Shown piece after piece: positions 17,023 through 25,907 of a stretch of DNA of 64,000 bases (its first letter is position 1; every line of letters begins with the position of its first letter). The position numbers were made by a program, and so were the translations under genes. The notes under the pieces are model-generated. The model was not told the DNA's origin, ran no database searches, and worked only from the letters and a program-made list of their open reading frames with translations. Source of the stretch: Streptomyces rugosispiralis (GTDB lineage Bacteria; Actinomycetota; Actinomycetes; Streptomycetales; Streptomycetaceae); contig NZ_JANIAA010000044.1 of the NCBI RefSeq assembly GCF_024505145.1, forward strand, positions 19,525 to 83,524. Reading direction: 5' to 3'.

Positions 17023-19833
17023 GTGAGCGTGGGCAACGTGTGGTCGGGACAGTGGGTCGCGGACCGGCTGGGAGTACGGCTGGCCGGGGGCGCGGACGGG
17101 GCCGTGGACGGGGACGACGACGGCTTCAGCGCTATGGGCGGTCAGGGCCGCCAGGGCGGCGAGGGCGGCCGGAACGTCGACGGCGGACCGAACGGCGGCG
17201 GCGGACCGAACGGCGGCGGACCGAACGGCGGCGGCGGACCGAACGGCGACGGCGCGGAGCTGCGTGAGCTGCTGGGGCTGGCCCTGCGGCGCAACCCCAA
17301 GCGGGCGCATCTGCTGGTCTCCAACGTGCTCGGCAAGCACGTCCCGCAGCGCCCCGCCACCGTCCACGGCGCGGGCGTGCGGCTCGGCCGCCGGGTGCGG
17401 GAGCTGCTGGGTGACGAGGCGGCGGCGCACGCGGTGGTGCTCGGGTACGCCGAGACCGCCACCGGCCTCGGCCACAGCGTGGCCGACGGGCTCGCCCTCG
17501 CCCCGTACCTCCACTCCACCCGCCGCCCGGTTCCGGGCGTCGCCACGGTGGGCGGCTTCGAGGAGGAGCACAGCCACGCCACCTCCCATCTGCTGCTCCC
17601 CGAGGACCCCGGGTTCCTGGCCTCGACGGGCCCGCTGGTCCTCGTGGACGACGAGTTCTCCACCGGCCGTACGGTCCTCAACACCATCGCCGCCCTCCAC
17701 CGCCGCTTCCCCCGCGACCACTATGTGGTGGTCGCCCTGGTGGACATGCGCTCGCCGGAGGACCGCGCCCGCCTGGACGCCTTCGCGGCCGACCTCGGCG
17801 CCCGCGTCGACCTGGTCGCCGCCGCGGCCGGAGCGGTCCACCTGCCCGACGACGTCCTGAAGCGGGGCGCGGAGCTGGTGGCCGAGCACGAGGCGGCCGC
17901 CGAGAACCGTAAGGCCGCCGACGACGACCGTAAGGCCGTCACCGCTCCCGCCACCGCCCCAGGCGCGGGCCCGGCCGCCGTCCGCGTGGACCTCGGCTGG
18001 CCCGAGGGGCTCCCGGACGGCGGCCGCCACGGCTTCACCCCCGTCCACCGCGCCCGCCTCGAAGCGGCCCTCCCCACCCTGGCCACCCGCCTCGCGGCCG
18101 CCCTGGGGACGACGACGCCGGACGCCCCCACCCCGCCCCGCCCCCTCCGGCGCGTCCTCGTCCTCGGCTTCGAGGAGCTGATATACGCGCCGCTGCGGCT
18201 CGCGGAGGCGCTGGACGAGGCGCTCGACGGCGTCGAGGTGCGGTATTCGACGACCACCCGCTCGCCGGTGCTCCCCGTCGACGACCCCGGGTACGCCATC
18301 AGGACCCGGCTGACCTTCCCCGCGCACGACGACCCCGCCGACGGCCCCGGGCCCCGCTACGCGTACAACGTGGCGCCCGGCGCCGACCCCGGCCGCCGCT
18401 TCGACGCCGTCGTCGCCGTCGTCGACTCGACCGCCGACACGCCCGCGCTGCACGCGCCCGACGGGCTGCTCGCCGGTTTGAGCGGGCACACGGACCGGCT
18501 GGTGCTGGCCGTGGTGCCGTCCTACCGCCCCCACACCCCACCCACCCCACCCACCCCACCCACCCCCCACACCGTCCCCGAACGACAGGCACCGTCCATG
18601 CACCAACCGTCGTACGAGCCCCTGCGCGGGCCGGACTTCTCGTCCTACGCCCCCGAAGAGGTGGGCTGGCTGCTCCAGGACTTCTCCCACGTCACCCTCG
18701 AAGCGCCCACCGAGGAGCGGGAGGAGGCGATCCAGAGCGGGGGCGCGCACTACGCCGAGTCGCTGCCCGTGGAGTACCAGCCGAGCGAGAGCTACCAGGA
18801 GCTGTTCCGGGCCGCCCTCGACACCTCCGCCGCCCGGATCGCCCGCGCGGTCGGCGCGGTCACCGAGACGGTGCTCGCCGAGCGCTCCCCGCGCCCCGTC
18901 CTCGTCTCGCTCGCCCGCGCCGGTACCCCCGTCGGGGTGCTGATGCGCCGCTGGGCGCGCCACGCCCACGGGCTGGACCTCCCGCACTACGCGATCTCCA
19001 TCGTGCGCGGCCGCGGCATCGACACCGCCGCGCTGCGCTGGCTGGCGGACCACCACGACCCGTCCGACGTCGTCTTCGTCGACGGCTGGACCGGTAAGGG
19101 CGCCATCACCCGCGAGCTTTCGGACGCCCTCGCCCCGTACCCGGACTTCGATCCGCGGATCGCGGTCCTCGCCGACCCCGGCCGGTGTGTGGACACCTAC
19201 GGCACCCGGGACGACTTCCTCGTCCCCTCCGCATGCCTCAACTCGACCGTCTCCGGGCTGATATCGCGTACCGTGCTCCGCGCCGACCTCGTCGGCCCGG
19301 ACGACTTCCACGGCGCGAAGTACTACCGCGAACTCGCCGGCTCGGATGTCTCCGGGTACTTCCTGGACACCGTCTCGGCCCGCTTCGCCGAGGTCGCCGA
19401 GGCGGCCCTGGCCGACGCCGGGCGGCTCGCGGCCACCGACCGCACCCCCACCTGGGAGGGCTGGGCCGCGGTCGAGCGGATCAGCCAGGAGTACGGCATC
19501 CACGACGTCAACCTCGTCAAGCCGGGCGTCGGCGAGACCACCCGGGTGCTGCTGCGCCGCGTCCCGTGGAAGATCCTCGCCCAGCGCGGCGCGGGCGCTG
19601 ACCTGGACCATGTGCGGCTGCTCGCCGAGCAGCGCGGAGTGCCGGTCGAGGAGACCGACGACCTCCCCTACACCTGCGTCGGGCTGATCCACCCGCGCTA
19701 CACCCGGGGCGCCACCGGGGCCGACGGAAAGACGGTCGGCACGGCTCCCGACAAGACGGCCGACACGGCGAACACCGCGAACACGGCGGGCATCGCCGCC
19801 GGCAGACACGAGAGAACGGTGGCGGCAAGATGA
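17023..19833 (+). CDS. Phosphoribosyltransferase-TRSP-StiP fusion of the Ter cluster
   Basis: 936 residues from GTG 17023. Order: an N-terminal stretch with a Gly/Asn/Pro repeat (about residues 54-75, DNA repeat at about 17184-17250); a PRTase domain with the PRPP-binding loop LVLVDDEFSTGRT (about 206-218); the TRSP domain (about 320-500); a Pro/Thr linker HTPPTPPTPPTPHT; then from about 526 a StiP/PELOTA-like half (LQDFSHVTLEAPTEEREEAIQSG, PVLVSLARAGTPVG, DVVFVDGWTGKGAITREL). The first half could make a ribosylated product; the second resembles another PRTase-like fold often annotated cysteine protease StiP. In other genomes the halves are usually separate genes; an internal ATG at 18598 could still start the second. 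Its stop overlaps the HAD start. Confidence 0.85.
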   Translation: MSVGNVWSGQWVADRLGVRLAGGADGAVDGDDDGFSAMGGQGRQGGEGGRNVDGGPNGGGGPNGGGPNGGGGPNGDGAELRELLGLALRRNPKRAHLLVSNVLGKHVPQRPATVHGAGVRLGRRVRELLGDEAAAHAVVLGYAETATGLGHSVADGLALAPYLHSTRRPVPGVATVGGFEEEHSHATSHLLLPEDPGFLASTGPLVLVDDEFSTGRTVLNTIAALHRRFPRDHYVVVALVDMRSPEDRARLDAFAADLGARVDLVAAAAGAVHLPDDVLKRGAELVAEHEAAAENRKAADDDRKAVTAPATAPGAGPAAVRVDLGWPEGLPDGGRHGFTPVHRARLEAALPTLATRLAAALGTTTPDAPTPPRPLRRVLVLGFEELIYAPLRLAEALDEALDGVEVRYSTTTRSPVLPVDDPGYAIRTRLTFPAHDDPADGPGPRYAYNVAPGADPGRRFDAVVAVVDSTADTPALHAPDGLLAGLSGHTDRLVLAVVPSYRPHTPPTPPTPPTPHTVPERQAPSMHQPSYEPLRGPDFSSYAPEEVGWLLQDFSHVTLEAPTEEREEAIQSGGAHYAESLPVEYQPSESYQELFRAALDTSAARIARAVGAVTETVLAERSPRPVLVSLARAGTPVGVLMRRWARHAHGLDLPHYAISIVRGRGIDTAALRWLADHHDPSDVVFVDGWTGKGAITRELSDALAPYPDFDPRIAVLADPGRCVDTYGTRDDFLVPSACLNSTVSGLISRTVLRADLVGPDDFHGAKYYRELAGSDVSGYFLDTVSARFAEVAEAALADAGRLAATDRTPTWEGWAAVERISQEYGIHDVNLVKPGVGETTRVLLRRVPWKILAQRGAGADLDHVRLLAEQRGVPVEETDDLPYTCVGLIHPRYTRGATGADGKTVGTAPDKTADTANTANTAGIAAGRHERTVAAR

Positions 19834-20690
19834 GCGTTCTGGTGGCAAGCGACCTCGACCGTACCCTGATCTACTCCACGGCCGCCCTCGGCCTCGAGAT
19901 GCCGGACGCCGAGGCCCCGCGGCTGCTGTGCGTCGAAACGTACGAGGGCAAGCCGCTGTCGTACCTGACCGAGGCCGCCGCCGGGCTGCTCGCCGAGCTG
20001 GTCCGCACCTCCGTCTTCGTCCCCACGACCACCCGCACCGTCGAGCAGTACCGCCGTATCCGCCTCCCCGGCCCCGCCCCCCGCTTCGCGATCTGCGCCA
20101 ACGGCGGCCAACTGCTGGTCAACGGCGAGCCCGACGCCGACTGGCACCAGCGGGTGCGCAGCGCACTCGACGACGGATGCGCCCCCCTGGAGGAGGTGCG
20201 CGCCCACCTCAGCGCCACCGCCGACCCCGCCTGGCTGCTCAAGGAGCGGGTGGCCGAGGAACTGTTCGCCTATCTCGTGGTCGAACGGGAGCTGCTGCCC
20301 GAGGGGTACGTCAAGGAGCTGGCCCAGTGGGCCGACCCGCGCGGCTGGACGGTCTCCCTCCAGGGCCGCAAGATCTACGCCGTGCCCAAGCCGCTCACCA
20401 AGAGCGCGGCCGTCGCCGAGATCAAGAGCCGCATCGGAGCGGATGAGGTGCTCGCCGCGGGCGATTCGCTGCTCGACACCGATCTGCTGCTCGCGGCCGA
20501 CCGCGCCTGGCGCCCCGGCCACGGCGAACTGGCCGACATCGGCTGGTCGGCGCCCCACCTGACCGTGGTCGAGGAGAAGGGCGTCGCGGCGGGCGAGGCC
20601 ATCATCCGCGCCCTGGGCGAGCGTTCCTCCGTCACCTGGGCGCGGGCTCGCAGCCAGATCATCCGCGCCGTCTCCCGCGGCCGGGACTGA
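19830..20690 (+). CDS. HAD-superfamily phosphatase of the Ter cluster
   Basis: 286 residues; the ATG overlaps the preceding stop (ATGA), so translation is coupled. HAD motif I is SDLDRTLIYS, motif II is around VPTTTRT, motif III is the Lys in PKPLTKSAAV, and motif IV is AAGDSLLDTDLL, so the catalytic set is complete (Asp nucleophile at residue 8). A Cof-type cap with EVRAHL and LVVERELLPEGYV lies between. It probably removes phosphate from the product of the PRTase/HpcH enzymes (inference). Last gene of the Ter metabolic operon. Confidence 0.9.
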   Translation: MSVLVASDLDRTLIYSTAALGLEMPDAEAPRLLCVETYEGKPLSYLTEAAAGLLAELVRTSVFVPTTTRTVEQYRRIRLPGPAPRFAICANGGQLLVNGEPDADWHQRVRSALDDGCAPLEEVRAHLSATADPAWLLKERVAEELFAYLVVERELLPEGYVKELAQWADPRGWTVSLQGRKIYAVPKPLTKSAAVAEIKSRIGADEVLAAGDSLLDTDLLLAADRAWRPGHGELADIGWSAPHLTVVEEKGVAAGEAIIRALGERSSVTWARARSQIIRAVSRGRD

Positions 20691-20750
20691 CCAGCGGAGA
20701 CCGCTCGGCCATCGCGTCGGTCGTGCGCTATCTGGGAAGCTGAAGCTGAA

Positions 20751-20892
20751 CGGAACGCACCGGAACGGAACGCACCGGACCGGACTGGATCGGACCGGAC
20801 TGGATCGGACCGGACCGGAACCGGTCGGGGAGCCAGCCGGGAAACCGGCCGGGGAACCAGCCGGGAATCCGGTCGGGGAGCCGAGGAGCCGA
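20751..20892. repeat. Imperfect CCGGAC/CCGGGAA repeat array before the O-methyltransferase
   Basis: Two blocks. In 20751-20820, GGAACGCACC and GGACTGGATCGGACC alternate in tandem. In 20824-20882 a unit of about 24 bases resembling GGGGAGCCAGCCGGGAAACC is repeated 2.5 times. It ends at the ribosome site of the O-methyltransferase. No coding potential in either strand. Confidence 0.65.
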
Positions 20893-20905
20893 AAGGGAGG
20901 CCGGG

Positions 20906-21568
20906 ATGGCCGAGAGCAAGAGCACACCGATCACGGCCGAGCTGTACGACTACGTCCTGCGGCACAATCCGCCGCTAGACCCGGTCCTGCGCGAACTCGT
21001 CGAGGTCACCCACCGCAACCTCCCCGGCCACGCCGGGATGCAGTCCGCCGAGGAGCAGGCCCCGCTGCTGGCCTTCCTGGTCCGGCTGATCGGCGCCCGC
21101 CACATCGTGGAGGTCGGCACGTTCACCGGCTTCTCCGCGCTGGCGATGGCCCAGGCGCTGCCCGCCGACGGCCGGCTGATCGCCTGCGATGTGTCGGAGG
21201 AGTGGACGGCGTACGGGCGGAAGGCGTGGGCCAAGGCCGGTGTCGAGGACCGTATCGACCTGCGGATCGCGCCCGCGCTGGACACGCTGCGCGCGATGCC
21301 CGCCGAGCCCCATATCGATCTCGCCTATCTGGACGCGGACAAGGAGAACTACATCCCGTATTGGGAGGAACTGGTCCCGCGGATGAACCCGGGCGGTCTG
21401 ATCGTCGCGGACAACGTCTTCTACCACGCGCAGGTCATGGAGGCGGCGCCCTCGCCCGGGGGCGCCGCGATCCAGGCGTTCAACGACCATGTGGCGGCGG
21501 ACGCCCGAATGGAGGCGGTCATGCTCACCGTCGCCGACGGTCTGACGCTCGCGCGCCGGGTCAGCTGA
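20906..21568 (+). CDS. SAM-dependent O-methyltransferase (family 3)
   Basis: 220 residues, with GGGAGG before the ATG. It is a class I methyltransferase of the catechol/caffeoyl-CoA type: motif I VEVGTFTGFSALAMAQAL (about residues 67-84), motif II DVSEEW, metal-binding DLAYLDADKENY (Asp at about 139) and GGLIVADNVFY. It would methylate hydroxyls of a catechol-like substrate using SAM and Mg2+. Monocistronic on the + strand; its last 8 bases overlap the end of the convergent DUF4383 gene. Substrate unknown. Confidence 0.92.
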   Translation: MAESKSTPITAELYDYVLRHNPPLDPVLRELVEVTHRNLPGHAGMQSAEEQAPLLAFLVRLIGARHIVEVGTFTGFSALAMAQALPADGRLIACDVSEEWTAYGRKAWAKAGVEDRIDLRIAPALDTLRAMPAEPHIDLAYLDADKENYIPYWEELVPRMNPGGLIVADNVFYHAQVMEAAPSPGGAAIQAFNDHVAADARMEAVMLTVADGLTLARRVS

Positions 21569-22472
21569 GCCGCCGGTCGCGGATCCGCCGCCGGATCCGG
21601 GCCCAGCGCCCGGGGGACCCGGGTTGCTCGCCGGGCGTGGCCCGCCCGGCGGCTCGGGCTTGCTCGCCGCCCCCCGGCTGATCCAGCTTGCCCCACTTGC
21701 CGGGCGGCTGACCGGACCGCCCGGACCGTTCGACAGGGCCACCCGGGGCGCCCGCCCCACCCGTCCCACCCGTCCCACCCGGGGCGCCCGTCCCACCCGG
21801 CCCACCTGGCAGCACACCCGGGGCCTCGGGCGTGAGCGGGGCGCCGGGCTCGACGGCCGTACCGCCCCGTTCGGCGGCCCGCTCCCGCGCCGCGATCAGC
21901 TCACGCGCGTGGGCGGCCTCGCGCTCGGCCTGCTCGGGGTGGCGGGTCACCCAGTACGGATTGTCATGCGGCAGTCCGCCGCTGACCCGTCCGTACATCC
22001 CGAACCACATCAGCAGCAGTCCGACCACAAAGCTGAACAGCACGTTCTGCATCCGGAACGCCAGGAAGTTGTACGGGGTCTCCAGCAGCGCCAGATTGAC
22101 GAACCCGCTCAGCAGGAAGAGCAGCCCGAGCACCATGTTGAGCGACGAGGCGAAGTTGCCTCCGATGAGCATGCCGATGAACAGCAGCAGCCCGATGACG
22201 ATGGAGAGCACGCTCAGCGTGCCGTTGGTGTTGAGCCCGGCGACCGTGTTGCTGCCGGTGTCGAAGAAGCCGACCCGGTGGATCAGGCCCAGGATGCCGA
22301 AGGCGACGAGCACCAGCCCCATGAACCCGGCGCCGACGCGATAGACCTTGCTGAGCCGGTGATCGACGGGCAGATGCTCATCGAGCGTGGTGTGCGCGCC
22401 GATCCGCTCCGGGAAGTGCCGGGCGACCCCGGCGGGATGAGGACCGATGGGGGAGGGGCGGCCCGTAGCCAT
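21561..22472 (-). CDS. DUF4383 membrane protein with Gly/Pro-rich tail
   Basis: 303 residues. Four hydrophobic segments in the first 165 residues (VGAGFMGLVLVAFGILGLI, LSVLSIVIGLLLFIGMLIGG, SLNMVLGLLFLLSGFVNLAL, MQNVLFSFVVGLLLMWFGMYG) form the DUF4383 domain, a DoxX-like four-helix membrane module of unknown function. A charged helix (PEQAEREAAHARELIAARER) and a long repetitive Gly/Pro/Ala cytoplasmic tail follow, encoded by tandem GGGACGGG-type repeats (about 21740-21810). It converges on the O-methyltransferase with an 8-base overlap. Confidence 0.88.
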   Translation of the reverse strand: MATGRPSPIGPHPAGVARHFPERIGAHTTLDEHLPVDHRLSKVYRVGAGFMGLVLVAFGILGLIHRVGFFDTGSNTVAGLNTNGTLSVLSIVIGLLLFIGMLIGGNFASSLNMVLGLLFLLSGFVNLALLETPYNFLAFRMQNVLFSFVVGLLLMWFGMYGRVSGGLPHDNPYWVTRHPEQAEREAAHARELIAARERAAERGGTAVEPGAPLTPEAPGVLPGGPGGTGAPGGTGGTGGAGAPGGPVERSGRSGQPPGKWGKLDQPGGGEQARAAGRATPGEQPGSPGRWARIRRRIRDRRLS

Positions 22473-22673
22473 CTCCGGCCTCCTTGCTGCTGGCGCCGGA
22501 CCCCGGCCGCGCGCTCTTGGCGCTCTTCGCGCTTCTCGCGGTCGGGGCCGTACCCGTGGACCGCCACGTCACCGGCGCGTCCACGACGTACACGACGTCC
22601 ACGGCGTATACGCGCACAACCGGAGGCGTGGCACGGGTACGTATCTCCAGGATCCGCCCCGGTCCCCCCAGGC

Positions 22674-22910
22674 TCAACCGCAGCAGCCGCCCCCGCAGCA
22701 GCCACCGCCGCCACCGCCGCCGGACGGGGGCCGGGCCGAGGCGGCGGCGGACGACGAGGACGCGGCGCCGGTGACGGCCACGGTGGAGAGCAGCTTCACC
22801 GTGTCGTCGTGCCCGTCCGGGCAGGACGCGGGAGCGGAGGACTCGGCCATGGGCCGGTTCAGCTCGAAGGTGGTGCCGCAGGCGCGGCAGCGGTATTCAT
22901 AGCGAGGCAT
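22674..22910 (-). CDS. FmdB-type zinc-ribbon protein
   Basis: 78 residues from ATG 22910, chosen because the family begins MPRYEYRCRACG. It carries a C-x2-C zinc knuckle (CRACG) with a degenerate second half (SCPDGH), and ends in a Gly run with CC pairs (GGGCCGGGCCG) typical of FmdB/CxxC_CXXC_SSSS proteins, where metal binding is likely. Function uncertain; relatives are proposed regulators or chaperone-like ribbons. Longer upstream in-frame sequence lacks this family pattern and is not used. Confidence 0.85.
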   Translation of the reverse strand: MPRYEYRCRACGTTFELNRPMAESSAPASCPDGHDDTVKLLSTVAVTGAASSSSAAASARPPSGGGGGGGCCGGGCCG

Positions 22911-22974
22911 GGCAGGAGCATAACCACCGAACCGCAGGTCAGCCCCCCGAATCAGCCCTTGGCTTCGCGCGGGC

Positions 22975-24354
22975 TCAATGCCCGCCACCCCGCTCGTCCC
23001 GGATCTCCTGGACGACCCGGGCGGCGGTCTGCCGTACGGCCTCGGTCTCGGAGAGGAAGTGCCACCAGTCCGGATGCCGCCCCTCGAGACCCGCGATGGC
23101 CCGCTCGAGGCGCTCCACGGCGTCGTCCAGCGGGCGCGCGTGGCGCGGATCGGGGGTGCTGCGCCCGGCCATGGCCAGCCGCTGCGCGTCGCGGATCGCG
23201 AAGCGGGTGCGCTCGATCTCCTGCTGCTGGTCGTACGACACCTCGTCCAGCCGCCGCAGCCGGTCTCCGGCCGCCGAGACGGCCTCGTCCGTACTGTTCA
23301 GCAGCGCCCGTACGGTGGCGAGCAGCGCGGTGGCATCCGGCCAGCGCTGCTCCTCGCGCGCCGCCTGCGCCTCCTTGAGCTTCTCCTCGGCCTGCGCCAC
23401 GTCCCGCTCCGCCTGCGCGGGGACGGGCTGCAGATCCTGCCAGCAGGCCGCGGTGTACCGGCGGCGCAGCTCGCTGAGGACGGGCTCGACCCCGGCGGCC
23501 CGGGTGGTGATCGCCTGGGCGCGGGTGCGCAGCGACACCAGCCGCTTGTCGATCTCCGCCGCCCGCTCCGGCAGCCGCTCGGCCTCCCCGCGCACCGCCT
23601 CGGCCCTGCGCAGCACGTCGTCGGCGCGCCGCAGGGTCTCCTGCACACCGTGCTGCCCGGCCCCCTGGTTGAGCTTGGTCAGCTCGGGCGACAGGGCCGC
23701 CAGCCGGGACGCCAGATCGTCCGCCCGCAGCCCCGACGCACGCACCGCGTCCAGCGCGTTACTCGCCGCGAGCAGCGCCTGCCGCGCCCGCTCCACCGCC
23801 GGCGCCAACCGTGCCAACCGCGTCTCGGCCTGCTCCAGCAGCGGCCCCAGCCCCTGCCCGAACCGGTCCAGATCCGCCTTCGTCCGCTCCAGCGCGTCCT
23901 TCGCCCTGGTCAGGTCGGCACGGGCCCGGGAGGCCGTCGCCGCGTCCAGATCGTCCCGGTCCAGATCATGGGCGTCCACCGCCGTGATGTAGTCCTGGCT
24001 GACCTGGTCGATCCGCTGCTCCAGCGCCGAGAAGTCGGCCACGGTCCGGCGCGCGGCGGGCGAATCGTCCACGGCGGTGATCGTCTCGATGGAGATCCGC
24101 AGATCCCGCTGCGCGGTGTCCAACTCGTAGAACGCCGCCGCGGCGGCATCCTTGGCCGCCTGCGCCTCCGCCCGCTGGCTCTCCCCCCGCCCCCCGAACC
24201 ACCGCCGCCCCCCGCCCCCACCGGCGAACGACAACGACCCCACCGCGACCAGCAACGGCACGGGCAGCAACACCAGCCCGAGCACGGAGGGACGACGCGG
24301 ACGACGCGGACGGCGCGCTGGACGCGCAGACTCCTCTGCAGATGACGCCGCCAC
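22975..24354 (-). CDS. Coiled-coil membrane protein of unknown function
   Basis: About 459 residues from GTG 24354, behind GGGAGCGGGAA; the frame is open further up but toward the tRNA. After a short basic tail (ARPARRPRRPRRPS) comes one transmembrane helix (VLGLVLLPVPLLVAVGSLSF, residues about 22-42). The rest is extracytoplasmic helical sequence with heptad-like Ala/Leu/Arg/Glu content over about 380 residues, for example RARADLTRAKDALERTKADL, and Trp-containing HPDWWHFLSE near the end. It resembles actinobacterial secreted coiled-coil proteins; no enzymatic motif is present. Possibly an envelope structural protein. Confidence 0.75.
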   Translation of the reverse strand: MAASSAEESARPARRPRRPRRPSVLGLVLLPVPLLVAVGSLSFAGGGGGRRWFGGRGESQRAEAQAAKDAAAAAFYELDTAQRDLRISIETITAVDDSPAARRTVADFSALEQRIDQVSQDYITAVDAHDLDRDDLDAATASRARADLTRAKDALERTKADLDRFGQGLGPLLEQAETRLARLAPAVERARQALLAASNALDAVRASGLRADDLASRLAALSPELTKLNQGAGQHGVQETLRRADDVLRRAEAVRGEAERLPERAAEIDKRLVSLRTRAQAITTRAAGVEPVLSELRRRYTAACWQDLQPVPAQAERDVAQAEEKLKEAQAAREEQRWPDATALLATVRALLNSTDEAVSAAGDRLRRLDEVSYDQQQEIERTRFAIRDAQRLAMAGRSTPDPRHARPLDDAVERLERAIAGLEGRHPDWWHFLSETEAVRQTAARVVQEIRDERGGGH

Positions 24355-24535
24355 TTCCCGCTCCCGATGGATCGCCCAGGTCCGAATGTCATTCTCCCAC
24401 CCGACACTGACGAACACAGCGCTCGGTTCGGTTCGCGATCTGTGGACTTCTCCCACCCGAGTCCACCCCCTCCGGGGCCCCTTCCCCACAATTGCGGCAC
24501 CACCCCGGAAACCCTGTAGGCTGACAGCTCCCCTG

Positions 24536-24607
24536 GGGCGCATAGCTCAGCGGTAGAGCGCTGCCCTTACAAGGCAGATGTCGGCGGTTCGAACCCGTCT
24601 GCGCCCA
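24536..24607 (+). tRNA. tRNA-Val, anticodon TAC
   Basis: 72-base cloverleaf. The acceptor stem GGGCGCA pairs with TGCGCCC, and the D arm is GCTC/GAGC. The anticodon stem CTGCC/GGCAG encloses loop CTTACAA with anticodon TAC (reads GUA). The T arm GGCGG/CCGTC encloses TTCGAAC, with discriminator A. No CCA is encoded, normal for Streptomyces. No close tRNA neighbours. Confidence 0.97.
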
Positions 24608-24636
24608 CAGTGATTATCGCAGGTCAGCGCGTGGTT

Positions 24637-24668
24637 CGGCCCCTCAACTCGTCCGGGTTGAGGGGCCG
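24637..24668 (+). terminator. Terminator after tRNA-Val
   Basis: Perfect 12-bp stem CGGCCCCTCAAC (24637-24648) / GTTGAGGGGCCG (24657-24668), loop TCGTCCGG, then TTCCCGTTCC. It is 29 bases past the tRNA 3' end. Confidence 0.8.
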
Positions 24669-24773
24669 TTCCCGTTCCGGATGCCACATAGGTGCCGCAT
24701 CCCCAAAGGGTCATGGATGTACAACGGCGTGTAACCCTGTGCGACCGAACGGTGGCAGAAGATCCACGGTGGT

Positions 24774-25907
24774 CTAGTCCGGCAGTCGCCAGCTGGTGCC
24801 GTCCGGCTCGTCCAGCCACAGCGTATGAACCCCGTCGGGAGAGACGGTCAGGCCGTAGCGCTCATGCCCCGGCCGTCCGGCATCCCGCCACTGGGTGAGC
24901 AGCGGCTCCCGCTCGGCCCACAGATCACGCGGCCCGCCGTGGTCGAGTCGAGCGGTCATGACTCCGGCCCCGGTCATGGTGATTCGCGCCCACGATGAGC
25001 TCTCCGGGTCGAAGAGACACCTGATCTCCTGGCCCCCGTTGCCCAAGGCGAACTCCTTGACCTGCGGGTGCAGCAGCGACGTGAGGAACTGTGCTCCGGG
25101 GGCGTCCAGGACCGCAGGGAGGGTGATCTCCCGGGTCTGGCCGGACCACGTCAGCAGCGGCTGCACGAGTCGCCCCGCAGTGGTCCCCATCGTGTTGGGG
25201 GTCGGCCGGGCGGTCATGAAGGTGGCCAGGCCGTGGAGGAACCGGCCGCCGGCCGAGTGGTTGGCCGCGAGGACCAGGCGCACGATGCCGCAGCCGATGT
25301 TGGCCACGATCACCCCGCCCGGGTGGAGTTGGTCCCGCCAGGGTGTCGGGATGCGGCCCACTCCGCACGTCGCCAGCAGCCGGTCGTACGGTGCGCGCTC
25401 CGGGCAGCCGGTCATGCCGTCCCCCGCGACGAGGGTGGGTTCGTACCCGGCCGAGCGAAGGCGGGTCTTCGCCGTGGCCACGAGGTCGGGGTCGACGTCG
25501 ACCGTTACGACATGGTCGGGCCCGAGGCGGTGGGAGAGCAGTGCGGCGTTGTAGCCGGTGCCCGCGCCGATCTCCAGCACGGTGTCGCCGTCCCGCACAT
25601 CGAGGGCCTCGAGCATCTCGGCCATGAGGGAAGGCTGCGTGGAGGAACTGGTGGCGGTGCCGTCCTGGTCGAACTGGGTCAGCAGGGAGACGTCCTGGTA
25701 GGCCGCGGCCAGCCATGCGGGGTCGCCCTGGCTGTACCGGTGCAGGCTGCCCTGTGCCCGGACGGTGAAGTCGGGGACGAACTCGTGCCGGGGGACGCTG
25801 AGGAAGGCGGTGCGCCAGGGCTTGGACCGGATGCGGCCAGTCCTCACCAGGTGGTCGGCCATGTGCTGGCGCAGTTCGTCAGCGGATGGTGCGGCGGTGA
25901 ATGTCAC
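24774..25907 (-). CDS. PIMT-like methyltransferase of the graspetide cluster
   Basis: 377 residues, overlapping the ATP-grasp gene by 4 bases (ATGA). The N-terminal 250 residues are protein-L-isoaspartate O-methyltransferase-like: FLSVPRHEFVPDF, YQDVSLLTQ, SSTQPSLMAEMLEAL, motif I VLEIGAGTGYNAALLSHRLG (about residue 110) and YDRLLATCGVGRIP. The C-terminal 120 residues, ending in WLDEPDGTSWRLPD, are an extension absent from housekeeping PIMT and typical of methyltransferases of ATP-grasp peptide systems (TIGR04188-like, from memory). Known relatives methylate an Asp of a graspetide so that it closes to an aspartimide. Last gene of the operon. Confidence 0.88.
   Translation of the reverse strand: MTFTAAPSADELRQHMADHLVRTGRIRSKPWRTAFLSVPRHEFVPDFTVRAQGSLHRYSQGDPAWLAAAYQDVSLLTQFDQDGTATSSSTQPSLMAEMLEALDVRDGDTVLEIGAGTGYNAALLSHRLGPDHVVTVDVDPDLVATAKTRLRSAGYEPTLVAGDGMTGCPERAPYDRLLATCGVGRIPTPWRDQLHPGGVIVANIGCGIVRLVLAANHSAGGRFLHGLATFMTARPTPNTMGTTAGRLVQPLLTWSGQTREITLPAVLDAPGAQFLTSLLHPQVKEFALGNGGQEIRCLFDPESSSWARITMTGAGVMTARLDHGGPRDLWAEREPLLTQWRDAGRPGHERYGLTVSPDGVHTLWLDEPDGTSWRLPD

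Noticed and set aside
16729..19848. 1039-codon open frame antisense to the PRTase-StiP gene
   Set aside because: High GC keeps the complementary frame open; composition is Gly/Val/Arg-rich without any family motif, while the + strand carries clear PRTase and StiP motifs.
24536..24700. tRNA-Val 3' end as an attachment site
   Set aside because: No integrase and no duplicated tRNA 3' segment was found by eye in the following 5 kb; kept only as a hypothesis.
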